From positions 62,001 through 126,000 of the forward strand of contig NZ_RDOJ01000007.1 of NCBI RefSeq assembly GCF_003687725.1: a stretch of DNA of 64,000 bases. Direction: 5' to 3'. Positions 25,022-34,063 of this stretch are shown here, piece by piece; positions within the stretch are counted from its first letter, which is position 1; the number at the start of each line of letters is the position of its first letter. The DNA comes from Faecalibacter macacae (GTDB lineage Bacteria > Bacteroidota > Bacteroidia > Flavobacteriales > Weeksellaceae). The notes under the pieces were generated by a model. The model saw only the letters and a list, made by a program, of their open reading frames with translations, had not been told where the DNA came from and searched no databases. The position numbers and the translations under genes were made by a program.

Positions 25022-25795
25022 TTAATTGCAATAACACGGTGGTCTTCCAAAACTATAAGTAAGTGTAAAACCAGTTTGTACATACCAATCTTTATTACTT
25101 AAATTTCCGTATATTCGTTGATCAATTTGATTTTGAATATAAGAATCTTGGACTCCTTTATCTATTAATTGTTGTGTAAACTCACCAGTATTATAATCTA
25201 AAAAATCTTGATTAGTATATCTAAAACCTGATTCAAATGAAAGTAACCAATTATAATTTAATCTAAATTTGTACCCGACTCCAAAAGGTAAAACAACATT
25301 TGATTTTCGTTTAGTTCCCTCAACTATATCATTATTCTCTTTATTTAAATCATATTTCTTTGCCTTGGCTGAAAATAGTCCCCCACCAAAGAAAATATAG
25401 GGCGAATGGGCAAATTCTTGTGCCTCATTAATATTTTTAAAATTGTATTCAAATAATAATGCTCCTTCTAAAATATCATTTTTAAATTTTGCATCTCTAT
25501 CAATTTTATATTGTTCACCCGACTTATAATCTCCTGCACCAACATTGGAATATGTTAAATTTAATCTAAACCCCATATGTGGATTAAAATTAAAACGATA
25601 AATTCCTCCTATAGAAATAGGCAAAACTATATCACCACCTCTTGCAGTTCTTGTTGGAAACGGATTAATATAATTTCCTTTTCCTACATCACCTATGACA
25701 TTTGCGCCACCAGCAAAAATCCCGATTTCATGTCTTTGTGCTAAAACGCTTTGTGAAAAGCATAAAACAAAGATGAATAATAAAAATCTACTCAT
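25022..25795 (-). CDS. porG: PorG-like outer-membrane protein of the type IX secretion system (DUF6089 family)
   Basis: The 257-residue protein has a signal peptide (MSRFLLFIFVLCFSQSVLAQ) and an eight-stranded-barrel-like body with HEIGIFAGGANVIGDVGKGNYINP, GFRLNLTYSNVGAGD and YIFFGGGLF. The DUF6089 family contains PorG of Porphyromonas gingivalis, an outer-membrane partner of the PorK/PorN ring. The order porG-uppS-bamA-skp-skp is the same as in that species, which supports orthology. No other type IX secretion core gene is in the window apart from gldD. Confidence 0.78.
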   Translation of the reverse strand: MSRFLLFIFVLCFSQSVLAQRHEIGIFAGGANVIGDVGKGNYINPFPTRTARGGDIVLPISIGGIYRFNFNPHMGFRLNLTYSNVGAGDYKSGEQYKIDRDAKFKNDILEGALLFEYNFKNINEAQEFAHSPYIFFGGGLFSAKAKKYDLNKENNDIVEGTKRKSNVVLPFGVGYKFRLNYNWLLSFESGFRYTNQDFLDYNTGEFTQQLIDKGVQDSYIQNQIDQRIYGNLSNKDWYVQTGFTLTYSFGRPPCYCN

Positions 25796-25850
25796 ATATT
25801 AATGTTAATTTTTCGGCTTTTGCTTACTTTTCAAATGTTAATTTATCGAA

Positions 25851-25875
25851 CAAATATAAACAAAAGTCAATTCAA
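25851..25875 (-). promoter_or_regulatory. Promoter of the porG-uppS-bamA unit
   Basis: On the minus strand TTG (25873-25875), a 14-base spacer and TATATTTG (25851-25858) lie about 55 bases before the porG start. This would let the block be expressed separately from nadK. Confidence 0.4.
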
Positions 25876-25916
25876 GATAACTGATTTAACAAAAATTAAG
25901 ACGATTTATTGTAATA

Positions 25917-26801
25917 TTAATTTCTTTTATCTGATCCCCACAACATTTTATCTCTCAAAGTAGTAAAATAACTCGCCTCGTTTGCCTCAACTATATTGAT
26001 TTTAAAATCTGCTTTAGTAATTCGTAATTCAACATCTGTAGTTAATGCTAAATTTCTCGAATCTAAAGATAAAAAATACTCATTCGCACGACTTCTAATC
26101 TTAAGATCGATGATTGAATCTTCTGAAACTATCAATGGACGAACATTTAAATTATGTGGAGCGACTGGAGTAATAATAAAATTTTGATTTGATGGATGCA
26201 CAATTGGCCCACCACAGCTTAAATTATAACCTGTTGAACCTGTTGGAGTAGAAATAATCAATCCATCAGACCAAAAAGAATTTAAGAATTCATTATTTAA
26301 TGAAGTATCAATTGTAATCATCGAAGTGGTTTCACGACGAGTTACAGTAATCTCGTTAATTGCAAAGTTGTTTTCAATTTCAACTCCGTCATTTCTTTCA
26401 ATTTTTAAAAGAGAACGAGGAATAATATTATAATTTCCTTCAAAGAAATTATCTAATTGTTCTAATAAGACACTTTTGTTTATTGTTGCTAAAAAGCCTA
26501 AACGACCAGTATTTACACCAACAATCGGGATTTGAGATTCTCTCACAATTGTAGCAGCAGAAAGAATTGTACCATCGCCACCAAAAGAGAAAAAGAATTT
26601 AACACTTTTATCTAAATCTTCGTGAGAATTAAATGTTTCAACCTTTGTAAGATTTACATCTGTAAGAACAGAAATAGTTCGTAAAAACTTTTCTTCGATA
26701 CAATAATTAATTTTATGTGCTGCCAAATAATTTAAAAAAGGCGTGATAATATCTTCTAAAGAAGTGCTTGTCTTTTGACCAAAAAGAGCAACTTTTACCA
26801 T
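25917..26801 (-). CDS. nadK: NAD kinase
   Basis: The 294-residue protein has the catalytic GGDGT motif at residues 74-78 (D76), the NE/D segment FAINEITVTR, and the conserved STPTGSTGYNLSCGGP loop near 175-190. It phosphorylates NAD to NADP in the cytosol. Its ATG overlaps the stop of the CBS-domain gene by one base (TAATG), so the two are coupled, a linkage common in Bacteroidota. Confidence 0.95.
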   Translation of the reverse strand: MVKVALFGQKTSTSLEDIITPFLNYLAAHKINYCIEEKFLRTISVLTDVNLTKVETFNSHEDLDKSVKFFFSFGGDGTILSAATIVRESQIPIVGVNTGRLGFLATINKSVLLEQLDNFFEGNYNIIPRSLLKIERNDGVEIENNFAINEITVTRRETTSMITIDTSLNNEFLNSFWSDGLIISTPTGSTGYNLSCGGPIVHPSNQNFIITPVAPHNLNVRPLIVSEDSIIDLKIRSRANEYFLSLDSRNLALTTDVELRITKADFKINIVEANEASYFTTLRDKMLWGSDKRN

Positions 26802-27460
26802 TATGTATTCATGTATTTTAAGAGTTGTGCATATCTTGTTTGCAATAACTCTTGTTTTTCATCATTATAAAATTTCTGAACCACTTGATAGCCGTATCTC
26901 TCAAAAGTTTCTCCGATTGATAATAAATTTGAAGAACTAAATCTGACCAATACATTGGATTGATCTTCTGTATTATCCATCAACATCAATCCGAAAATTT
27001 TTCCATTATTCGATTCAATAATATTAGTAATTACAGACATAGATAAGTCTTTAGATGCAATAGAAACTACCATAGACACAGCTAATTCTGAGATAAATGG
27101 AAACTTCGCCATCTCTTCTAAAATAGTTTGCTGCGTTACACATCCAACATATCTATTTTCTTTTGTAATTACAGGCAATACATTTGTGTGGTTCATGTAC
27201 ATTAATTGTATAGCATCTAATAAGGTATGATCTTCTGTCAAGAAAAAAGACTCTGTATAATCCTTTAATAAATCCTGATCTTCATCTCCAAACGTCAATT
27301 CAGCTAAATCTTCTTCAGCAATGTTACCTACAAAATCTAAACCATCAAAAATTGGTAGGTGTGTCAACTTCATATCTTGAACCATCTGTAGTAGATGTTC
27401 AGGAGAATAATTGATTTTTCCTGGTTTAATTTCTTTCGATAAGTATGCTGTTACGTACAT
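26801..27460 (-). CDS. CBS-domain protein coupled to nadK
   Basis: The 219-residue protein has two CBS motifs in the first 130 residues (LPIFDGLDFVGNIAEEDL and NVLPVITKENRYVGCVTQQTIL) and a C-terminal ACT-like region of about 80 residues. CBS pairs usually bind adenine nucleotides, so a regulatory link to NADP synthesis is attractive but not shown. It is translationally coupled to nadK and is the first gene of the minus-strand block. Confidence 0.85.
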   Translation of the reverse strand: MYVTAYLSKEIKPGKINYSPEHLLQMVQDMKLTHLPIFDGLDFVGNIAEEDLAELTFGDEDQDLLKDYTESFFLTEDHTLLDAIQLMYMNHTNVLPVITKENRYVGCVTQQTILEEMAKFPFISELAVSMVVSIASKDLSMSVITNIIESNNGKIFGLMLMDNTEDQSNVLVRFSSSNLLSIGETFERYGYQVVQKFYNDEKQELLQTRYAQLLKYMNT

Positions 27461-27677
27461 GCTGCAAATTTAAAATTTTTAATAAGAAATGGGCTACAAA
27501 TATGCTCCCATTTCGATTTTAACAGAAATTTAATACACTTGTTAAAAAACTGAATCATAATCAAATAAACAAATCTCATTCCAAAAGATTATGAATTAAA
27601 ATTATTAAAAATCAGTGCATTTATTGTATATTGAATCATGATTTAATATTCAGCGAGATAGAATGAAAGTAATTTCG

Positions 27678-27685
27678 TAATTTTG
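27678..27685 (+). promoter_or_regulatory. -7 element of the GHMP kinase operon
   Basis: TAATTTTG matches TAnnTTTG, 24 bases before the ATG at 27710. It overlaps an upstream in-frame TTG, which argues against using that TTG as start. Confidence 0.4.
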
Positions 27686-27709
27686 CTGCATAGAATTTTA
27701 ATATTCAGT

Positions 27710-28627
27710 ATGAAAAACCCATTGTTTTACGCTAAAATCTTGTTATTTGGTGAATACGGAATTATCGAAAACTCGAAAGGTTTAACGATTCCTTACAACT
27801 TTTACCAAGGAGCTTTAAAGTTTGAAGAGTCTGAAATGACTGCTTCATCAAACGCTCATTTACGTAAGTACGCACAATTTTTATCAGAAAATTTTTCAGA
27901 TTTATTTGATACTGAAGCTTTCAATAAAGATGTTGAAAACGGAATGTATTTCGATTCTAATATTCCACAAGGATACGGGGTTGGAAGTTCTGGTGCTTTA
28001 GTTGCTGCGATTTACAATAAATATGCGAAAAACAAAATTGTTATCGAAAATGATTTAACGAAAGAAAAAATCGCTGAATTAAAGCTAACTTTTGGGCAAA
28101 TGGAATCATATTTCCACGGAAAATCGTCGGGAATTGATCCATTAATTTGTTACATGAATATTCCTTTATTAATTCAGTCGAAAGACGATATTTCTACAAT
28201 TGGCTTACCTGAAGCTACTGTAAATGGTAAAGGTGCTGTATTTTTAATTAATTCTGGCGAGCCAGGAGAAACTGCTCCGATGGTTCAAATTTTCTTCGAA
28301 AAATTAAAAAACGACGGATTCCGTAAAACACTTAAAGAAGAATTTATTAAATACAATAATGCGTGTATTGAATACTTTGTAAAAGGAGAATACAATCCGT
28401 TATTTAATAATTTACAAAAATTATCTGTTTGGGCTTTTGAACATTTCAGACCTATGATTCCTCAGAAATTAGTAAATGCTTGGAAAACTGGAATTGATAC
28501 CGACACCTATTACCTTAAACTTTGTGGATCTGGTGGAGGTGGATATGTTTTAGGATTTACCCAAGATTACGACAAAGCCAAAACTTATTTAAAAGACTTT
28601 AATACAGAAGTTATTTACCGTTTTTAA
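27710..28627 (+). CDS. GYDIA-family GHMP kinase (mevalonate kinase-like)
   Basis: The ATG at 27710 gives 305 residues. The GHMP fold is seen in KILLFGEYGII (motif 1), the phosphate-binding GYGVGSSGALVAAI near residue 88, SYFHGKSSGIDP, and the C-terminal LCGSGGGGYVLGF. The family is confined to Bacteroidota and is usually placed in the mevalonate branch of isoprenoid synthesis. A UbiA-type prenyltransferase gene follows 21 bases later, which fits. The exact substrate is not proven. Confidence 0.88.
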   Translation: MKNPLFYAKILLFGEYGIIENSKGLTIPYNFYQGALKFEESEMTASSNAHLRKYAQFLSENFSDLFDTEAFNKDVENGMYFDSNIPQGYGVGSSGALVAAIYNKYAKNKIVIENDLTKEKIAELKLTFGQMESYFHGKSSGIDPLICYMNIPLLIQSKDDISTIGLPEATVNGKGAVFLINSGEPGETAPMVQIFFEKLKNDGFRKTLKEEFIKYNNACIEYFVKGEYNPLFNNLQKLSVWAFEHFRPMIPQKLVNAWKTGIDTDTYYLKLCGSGGGGYVLGFTQDYDKAKTYLKDFNTEVIYRF

Positions 28628-28648
28628 ATCCTAAAATTTGTATAGAAG

Positions 28649-29560
28649 ATGAGTTTGCAGAAGATAATAATTAAGCTTTTTGCTTTATTTTCTGTTATTA
28701 GAGGCTACAATCTAATTATCTTGATGTTGGCACAATATCTTGCGTGCTTATTTATTTTTGCACCAGAAGAGCGACATGTTACCATTCTTACAAATCTAAA
28801 AATTAATGGTATTATTTTATCTTCTATTCTTTGTGTTGCCGCGGGATATATCATCAATAATTTTTACGATTTAGAAAAAGATCGCATCAAACGTCCGATG
28901 CAATCCTACATCAACAAACAAGTTTCTCAAGGTTTTAAATTAAGTGTTTATATTACTTTAAATGCTATTGCATTAATTATTGCATCTACAGTTTCGTGGC
29001 GAGTACTACTGTACTTCTTTATTTATCAAGTATTGGTATGGTTTTATAGCCATAAGATGAATCGCTTTGCACTGATAAAAAACCTATATATGGTTATTCT
29101 TAGAACAATGCCTTTTTTCGCATTGGTCATCTACTTTGATAAATTTGATTTGACTCTATTTTTTCATGCTGGCTTTTTAACTATATTATTCCTAATCACA
29201 GATATTGTAAAAAATTTAGCTTCACAACGAGTAGATTTAATTTATAACTACAATTCAATTCCAATTAAATACGGAACAAGAACTACGAAGCGTATTATAC
29301 ATATATTAATCTTATTGGATATTTTATTAGGATGTTATCTAATTAAAAGCCATGAAATTGGATTAATGAAATATTTTTTCATGTTTTCAATTATCTGTTT
29401 CATTATAAACGGATTCCTTTTATGGAGAGGAAAGACAGAACAAGAATATAAGATTTTACACTATTTTTTTAAAGGAATGATAGTTGCAGGCGTATTTAGT
29501 ATCTCGTTAATCGAAATAAATCCCTTAACTTTGCAAACTATTGCGCAAAATTTTAGGTAG
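28649..29560 (+). CDS. UbiA-family prenyltransferase (geranylgeranylglycerol-phosphate synthase-like)
   Basis: The 303-residue protein has about eight membrane helices. The first Asp-rich motif reads NNFYDLEKDRIKRP (about 71-84), with spacing NxxDxxxD, and the second lies in LITDIVKNLASQRVDL near 190. In Flavobacteriia this gene follows the mevalonate-type GHMP kinase and is annotated as a geranylgeranylglycerol-phosphate geranylgeranyltransferase homologue. The true polyprenyl acceptor is unknown. It ends 18 bases before the RluB gene. Confidence 0.85.
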   Translation: MSLQKIIIKLFALFSVIRGYNLIILMLAQYLACLFIFAPEERHVTILTNLKINGIILSSILCVAAGYIINNFYDLEKDRIKRPMQSYINKQVSQGFKLSVYITLNAIALIIASTVSWRVLLYFFIYQVLVWFYSHKMNRFALIKNLYMVILRTMPFFALVIYFDKFDLTLFFHAGFLTILFLITDIVKNLASQRVDLIYNYNSIPIKYGTRTTKRIIHILILLDILLGCYLIKSHEIGLMKYFFMFSIICFIINGFLLWRGKTEQEYKILHYFFKGMIVAGVFSISLIEINPLTLQTIAQNFR

Positions 29561-29578
29561 CGCATTAATTATATAATC

Positions 29579-30616
29579 ATGAATAATAGACGACAATCCA
29601 ACAACAGAAATTCCCAAGGCGGGAATAATCGTGGTAGAGGAGCGAACAATGGTTCATCTTCATCAAGACCTAACGGAGGGAAAGGAAAACCAAGTTTTGG
29701 AGCTAAAAAAACGGAAGGTAGCAAGCCTAGTTTCGGTGGAGGTAGCAGAACAGAAGGAGGGAAACCATCTTTTGGAGGTAACAAACCATCTTACGGTGGC
29801 GGAAGACCAACAGGAGAAGGGAAAAGTTTTGGACCTAAAAAATCGTTTTCTAAACCAGGAGAGAAACCTTTCGTAAAAAGGTTAAAAGCTGCTCCGGTTG
29901 ATGACGGAACTATTCGTTTAAATAAATATGTAGCGAATGCAGGGATTGCATCCAGAAGAGAGGCCGACGAACTGATCAAAACTGGAATCGTTACAGTGAA
30001 TGGTGAAGTTATCACAGAAATGGGATATAAGGTTCAGGAAGGTGATGAAGTACGTTTCGACGGAAAGAAAATCTCTTCACAGAAGAATGTTTACTTCTTA
30101 TTAAACAAACCAAAAGGATTCATTTCTACAGCTAAAGACGAGAAAAATCGTCAAACTGTAATGGATTTAATGAGTACAGCGACAACAGCTCGTATTTTCC
30201 CAGTAGGACGTTTAGACCGTCAAACTACAGGTGTACTTTTATTTACAAATGATGGATACTTAACGAAGAAATTGACTCACCCAAGTCACGATATCAAAAA
30301 AATATACCACGTTACTTTAGATAAAAAATTAACGGCAAATGATATGGCTGATATTAAGAAAGGTGTACGTTTAATTCCTGAAGGAATTGCAGTTGTAGAT
30401 ACAATTTCTTACATCGAAAATCGTCCGAAAAACGAAATTGGTTTAGAAATCCACATCGGATGGAACCGCGTTGTTCGTCGTATCTTCGAAAAATTAGGTT
30501 ACAAAGTTGAAGCTTTAGATCGTGTTTCTTTCGCAGGTTTAACGAAGAAAACTATTGGTCGTGGTGAATACCGTGCCTTGACAGAATTAGAAGTTAACTT
30601 CTTAAAAATGATGTAA
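29579..30616 (+). CDS. rluB: 23S rRNA pseudouridine synthase, RluB type, with a Gly/Ser-rich N-terminal extension
   Basis: The protein has 345 residues. The first 95 or so form a low-complexity Asn/Arg/Gly/Ser/Lys extension with repeated KPSFGG units. Then come an S4 RNA-binding domain (RLNKYVANAGIASRREAD) and the catalytic domain with GRLDRQTTGVLLFTNDG, where the Asp is the nucleophile. It modifies 23S rRNA near the peptidyl-transferase centre. The basic disordered extension probably adds RNA contacts; such tails are common in this phylum. A TAACTTTG sequence at 29526 may give it its own promoter. Confidence 0.92.
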   Translation: MNNRRQSNNRNSQGGNNRGRGANNGSSSSRPNGGKGKPSFGAKKTEGSKPSFGGGSRTEGGKPSFGGNKPSYGGGRPTGEGKSFGPKKSFSKPGEKPFVKRLKAAPVDDGTIRLNKYVANAGIASRREADELIKTGIVTVNGEVITEMGYKVQEGDEVRFDGKKISSQKNVYFLLNKPKGFISTAKDEKNRQTVMDLMSTATTARIFPVGRLDRQTTGVLLFTNDGYLTKKLTHPSHDIKKIYHVTLDKKLTANDMADIKKGVRLIPEGIAVVDTISYIENRPKNEIGLEIHIGWNRVVRRIFEKLGYKVEALDRVSFAGLTKKTIGRGEYRALTELEVNFLKMM

Positions 30617-30637
30617 TCATTTTTTGATTCAAAATAT

Positions 30638-30666
30638 AAAGCCTCGCAAAGCGAGGCTTTTTTTTA
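30638..30666. terminator. Terminator, rluB / GLPGLI pseudogene
   Basis: AAAGCCTCGC / GCGAGGCTTT with a three-base loop, followed by TTTTTT, between converging genes. Confidence 0.82.
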
Positions 30667-31398
30667 TTAATCTTTATCAACTTTATTTTGATAAGTTTCC
30701 ATCATTTTTTTATTAGCTTCTTTTATAAATTCCATCTTTTCTTTTTCTGTCATAACAGTACCTTTAGAAGGAACTACAATTTTTTCGTTTTGAGAAGCTT
30801 TATCAATTTTGATTAAAGTAAAAGTAGTTTCATACCTTTCTCCTTCAAGTTTAGTATAAGATTTTAGTTCTAAAATTAAGCCAGGTAATCCATTAAAATA
30901 AACTGGTCCACCTTTTGGTTGAATATCAGAAGCAAACCAAGCTTCTATATCTGTATTCTCATAATTTAGAGTTGCCTTAGTTACTTTTATACCTGAAATT
31001 TCTTTTTTTTCTCGTTGTATTATCCAATTATATTGAGGTAAATTATCTTTAACTAGAAATTTTTTATTAGCATAATTTCCTTCTATTTTAAATTCTTTTG
31101 ATTGATAATCTATATAAATATTATTATCAATTGTACTCATACTCATTGATATAGAAGAATTATTTTGATTATTGTTTATTCTTTCTATTTCACTAAAAAA
31201 GGATTGATTTGTATCAAAAAGAAAAGCATAAAACTTAGGTCTAGCATTATTTTGTTTTAAATCATCTTGTATTTGTTTATCTGCATCATTAAAAAATATT
31301 TTATCATAAACTTCATATTCAATTTTCCATAAATCTTAAGCAAATAAATTTGATAAATTGAATAATAAAATAAATAGAAATAAAAATCTTAAATTCAT
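30667..31398 (-). pseudogene. GLPGLI family gene broken by one in-frame stop codon
   Basis: A full 243-codon GLPGLI gene can be read from the ATG at 31398: a signal peptide (MNLRFLFLFILLF), the ending NLFA, then a TAA at 31336-31338, then the mature domain starting DLWKIEYEVYDK without any frame change to the end at 30667. The intact paralogue at 9509 has VFAQD at the same place, so the TAA most simply comes from CAA (Gln) by one C-to-T change. The family signature FNGLPGLILEL is kept. Initiation at an internal ATG (31146) would give a 159-residue fragment without a signal peptide. Confidence 0.85.
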
Positions 31399-31423
31399 AA
31401 TGTGTTTAATTTAAAACTAATAT

Positions 31424-31452
31424 AAAAAAAAACGACTACCGAAGTAGTCGCT
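31424..31452 (-). terminator. Terminator of the S9 peptidase gene at 31469
   Basis: On the minus strand CGACTAC / GTAGTCG with a four-base loop is followed by TTTTTTTT. Confidence 0.75.
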
Positions 31453-31468
31453 TTAGTATGATTATAAA

Positions 31469-33937
31469 TTATTTCTTTTTCGTATCCTTTTTCACTTCTG
31501 TCGAAGTTTCTTTTCCTTTGTTCTTCACGTATTTCTCTAACCACTGATCTTGTTCCCATAACATATGTAAAACATTTTCTCTGGCTGCGTAACCGTGCGA
31601 TTCTTTTGGTAATAAAACTAAGCGAGTTGTAGCTCCTAAACCTTTTAACGCATTAAAGTAACGCTCTGATTGCATTGGGAAAGTTCCTGTATTATTATCC
31701 GCATCTCCGTGAATTAATAATAAAGGTGTTTTCATTTTCTCTGCATTCATAAAAGGCGACATTGTGTTGTACACTTCTGGCGCTTCCCAATAATTACGCT
31801 GCTCTGATTGGAATCCGAATGGCGTTAATGTACGGTTATATGCTCCTGAACGTGCAATACCAGCTGCAAATAAATTTGAGTGTGATAATAAATTCGCTGT
31901 CATAAACGCACCGTAAGAGTGTCCACCAACTGCAACTTTTTCACGGTCTATAAATCCTAAAGCATCTACTGCATCAATCGCTGCTTTTGCATTTGCAACT
32001 AATTGTGGAACAAATGTATCGTTTGGTTCTTCTTTACCTTCTCCAATAATTGGGAAAGCAGCATCATCTAAAACTGCGTATCCACGTAATGCCCAGAAAA
32101 TTGGTCCTCCGTAAGATGGTGATGTAAATTTATTTTCTGAAGTTGTTACCTGACCTGCAGTTGCAGCATCTTTAAACTCGCGAGGATAAGCCCACATTAA
32201 CATCGGTAACTTATCCTTTTTCGATTTATCGTAATTCGGTGGTAAATATAACGTACCTGATAACTCAACACCATCCGCACGTTTGTATGTAATTAATTCT
32301 TTCGAAACTTGATTCATTGCTTCAAAAGGATTCTTTGTAAACGTTACTTGTTTTGGCTTACCTCCTTTTTGGAAAATATTACGAACATATAAATTTGGGT
32401 AATCAGATTTTGATTGAATTTGCTCTAAAATAATTCCTTTTTTCGGATCAATTACACGAGCAATCGCTTCTAATTTATCCGATTTTTGTGCTCTCCATAA
32501 TCGAGAAGTTTTTTGAGTTTTAACATCAAAATCATCCACGAAAGGTAAAATTCCGTCCGCAGAAACTCCTTCTCCAACTAACATTAATTTTCCTTTGTTA
32601 ATCGATAAAACAGAATATCCAAAATCATTAACTTCTGTTACAAAGTTTCCTGGATTGTTGTATGCGTCTTGCGTATTACGGCTAAAGAAACGTTTTGGCT
32701 CTTGTTTGTTATTTGATGGATTAAAAATATACGAACTTTCGTTACGTGTATTATACCAAGAATCACGTACAATTGCAACCTCATCATTACCCCAAATAAT
32801 TCCGCGGTAACGATCTTTTACTTTTACTAATTCCTGTTTCTCTCCTGTAAATGGCGCAGCTAATTGATAAACAGCATCGCGATATTCAGCTGGTTTATTT
32901 GCATCTCCTCCATCTAAAGCTTCTACCCAATATAAAGTATTTGCTTTATCTGCTCGCCAGTAAAGCCCTCTTTTACCTAAAGTTGTAGATGAAAATCCTT
33001 TCGGAACAACTTCTTGTAAATCTTGACGATTCACCTCTTTTACAACTTTTCCTTTGATGTCATATACTACATCAACACTCGGAAAACTTCTATAAGTAAC
33101 TAAATAAGAGAATGGTTTCTGAATTTCGCTAACTAAAACATATTGTCCATCTGGAGAAACAGAAACATCATTGTACATTCCTGCATCTTTCCATTTTGAT
33201 TGTGAACCAGTTTCAACATTAACTTTAACTAATTCAGAAATTGCTAATTGCTCAAAGTTGAACTCGTCATTTTTATCTTTTAATAAATCCTGATACGTTC
33301 TGTTTTGTGCCTCTTTCCCATCAGCATTCGAAACTGTTGGCCCAACAGGAACAGCTTCTTGTGTATTGATCAATGCTTTTTTAGAAGCTGGAATCACATT
33401 AACGATAACTTCAGAATCTGAAATCCAATTGAATGGACGACCTAAATTTGCGTTTAATTTATCTTCATAAACTTTATTTGCTGATTTGGTTTTAACATCA
33501 ATCACCCATAATTCAACACCTTTTTCTGTCGTATTAGTTACAGCAAATTTTGTTTGAACTGAATTCCAAGATTGATTAGAAAAACGCCCTTTCGCTGGTA
33601 AACCTGCAATAGTTTGTTCTTTAGAAGTTTTTAAATCATAGTATGTGATTTTTTCACTGAAAGTTTCTCTTGAATTAATATTTGTAACTGGATTAATACG
33701 TAAACCTGCTAAACGTAATTCTGTTTCAGCTAATTCGTTTAACGTTTTATAACGACTTCTATACGATAAAAAAGCATTTTCTGCTTTACGATCCGTGATA
33801 ATTGAAGGCGGCATATCTGCATCCGCTAATTGTAAAATTTCTTGAGGTGGTGTTTGAAATGTAATATTTTCTTGTGCATTTAACGACGTCCCTAAAGACA
33901 TTGCTAAAAACATCAACGAATAAATAATCTTCTTCAT
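31469..33937 (-). CDS. Secreted prolyl-oligopeptidase-type serine peptidase (S9)
   Basis: The 822-residue protein has a signal peptide ending near SLNAQE (residue 22). The beta-propeller part (about 100-560) precedes an alpha/beta-hydrolase domain with the nucleophile in GGHSYGAF (S675), Asp in HGDADNN (about D748) and His in ESHGYA (about H781). The layout fits the S9 glutamyl-endopeptidase-like group of Bacteroidota. It ends with a Lys-rich tail after the catalytic domain. Peptide scavenging in the periplasm or outside is likely. The gene is monocistronic. Confidence 0.9.
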   Translation of the reverse strand: MKKIIYSLMFLAMSLGTSLNAQENITFQTPPQEILQLADADMPPSIITDRKAENAFLSYRSRYKTLNELAETELRLAGLRINPVTNINSRETFSEKITYYDLKTSKEQTIAGLPAKGRFSNQSWNSVQTKFAVTNTTEKGVELWVIDVKTKSANKVYEDKLNANLGRPFNWISDSEVIVNVIPASKKALINTQEAVPVGPTVSNADGKEAQNRTYQDLLKDKNDEFNFEQLAISELVKVNVETGSQSKWKDAGMYNDVSVSPDGQYVLVSEIQKPFSYLVTYRSFPSVDVVYDIKGKVVKEVNRQDLQEVVPKGFSSTTLGKRGLYWRADKANTLYWVEALDGGDANKPAEYRDAVYQLAAPFTGEKQELVKVKDRYRGIIWGNDEVAIVRDSWYNTRNESSYIFNPSNNKQEPKRFFSRNTQDAYNNPGNFVTEVNDFGYSVLSINKGKLMLVGEGVSADGILPFVDDFDVKTQKTSRLWRAQKSDKLEAIARVIDPKKGIILEQIQSKSDYPNLYVRNIFQKGGKPKQVTFTKNPFEAMNQVSKELITYKRADGVELSGTLYLPPNYDKSKKDKLPMLMWAYPREFKDAATAGQVTTSENKFTSPSYGGPIFWALRGYAVLDDAAFPIIGEGKEEPNDTFVPQLVANAKAAIDAVDALGFIDREKVAVGGHSYGAFMTANLLSHSNLFAAGIARSGAYNRTLTPFGFQSEQRNYWEAPEVYNTMSPFMNAEKMKTPLLLIHGDADNNTGTFPMQSERYFNALKGLGATTRLVLLPKESHGYAARENVLHMLWEQDQWLEKYVKNKGKETSTEVKKDTKKK

Positions 33938-34026
33938 GCTTGTTTGTTAATTTTTATCTAAGATATAAAAAATCAATTCTAAAACATTTCAAACTATGAT
34001 AAATAGGCGATTTTTTAAAAATCTAT

Positions 34027-34060
34027 AAAAAAACGATTCTCGTTGAAAGAATCGTTTTTA
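34027..34060 (-). terminator. Terminator of the rluF gene
   Basis: AAACGATTCT / AGAATCGTTT stem with T-run on the minus strand, directly after the stop codon. Confidence 0.75.
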
Positions 34061-34063
34061 GAA

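Noticed and set aside
28728-28744. TTGGCACAATATCTTGC, a near-consensus sigma-54 site
   Set aside because: It lies inside the UbiA coding sequence and has eleven bases between GG and GC instead of ten, so it is a chance match.
29569-29784. Pro/Leu-rich frame opposite the Gly-rich start of rluB
   Set aside because: It is the reverse complement of a low-complexity Gly/Ser coding repeat and not a gene.
30667-31146. A 159-residue GLPGLI gene starting at an internal ATG
   Set aside because: The upstream sequence continues the same frame to a signal peptide with a single stop codon between, so this is the 3' part of a pseudogene.
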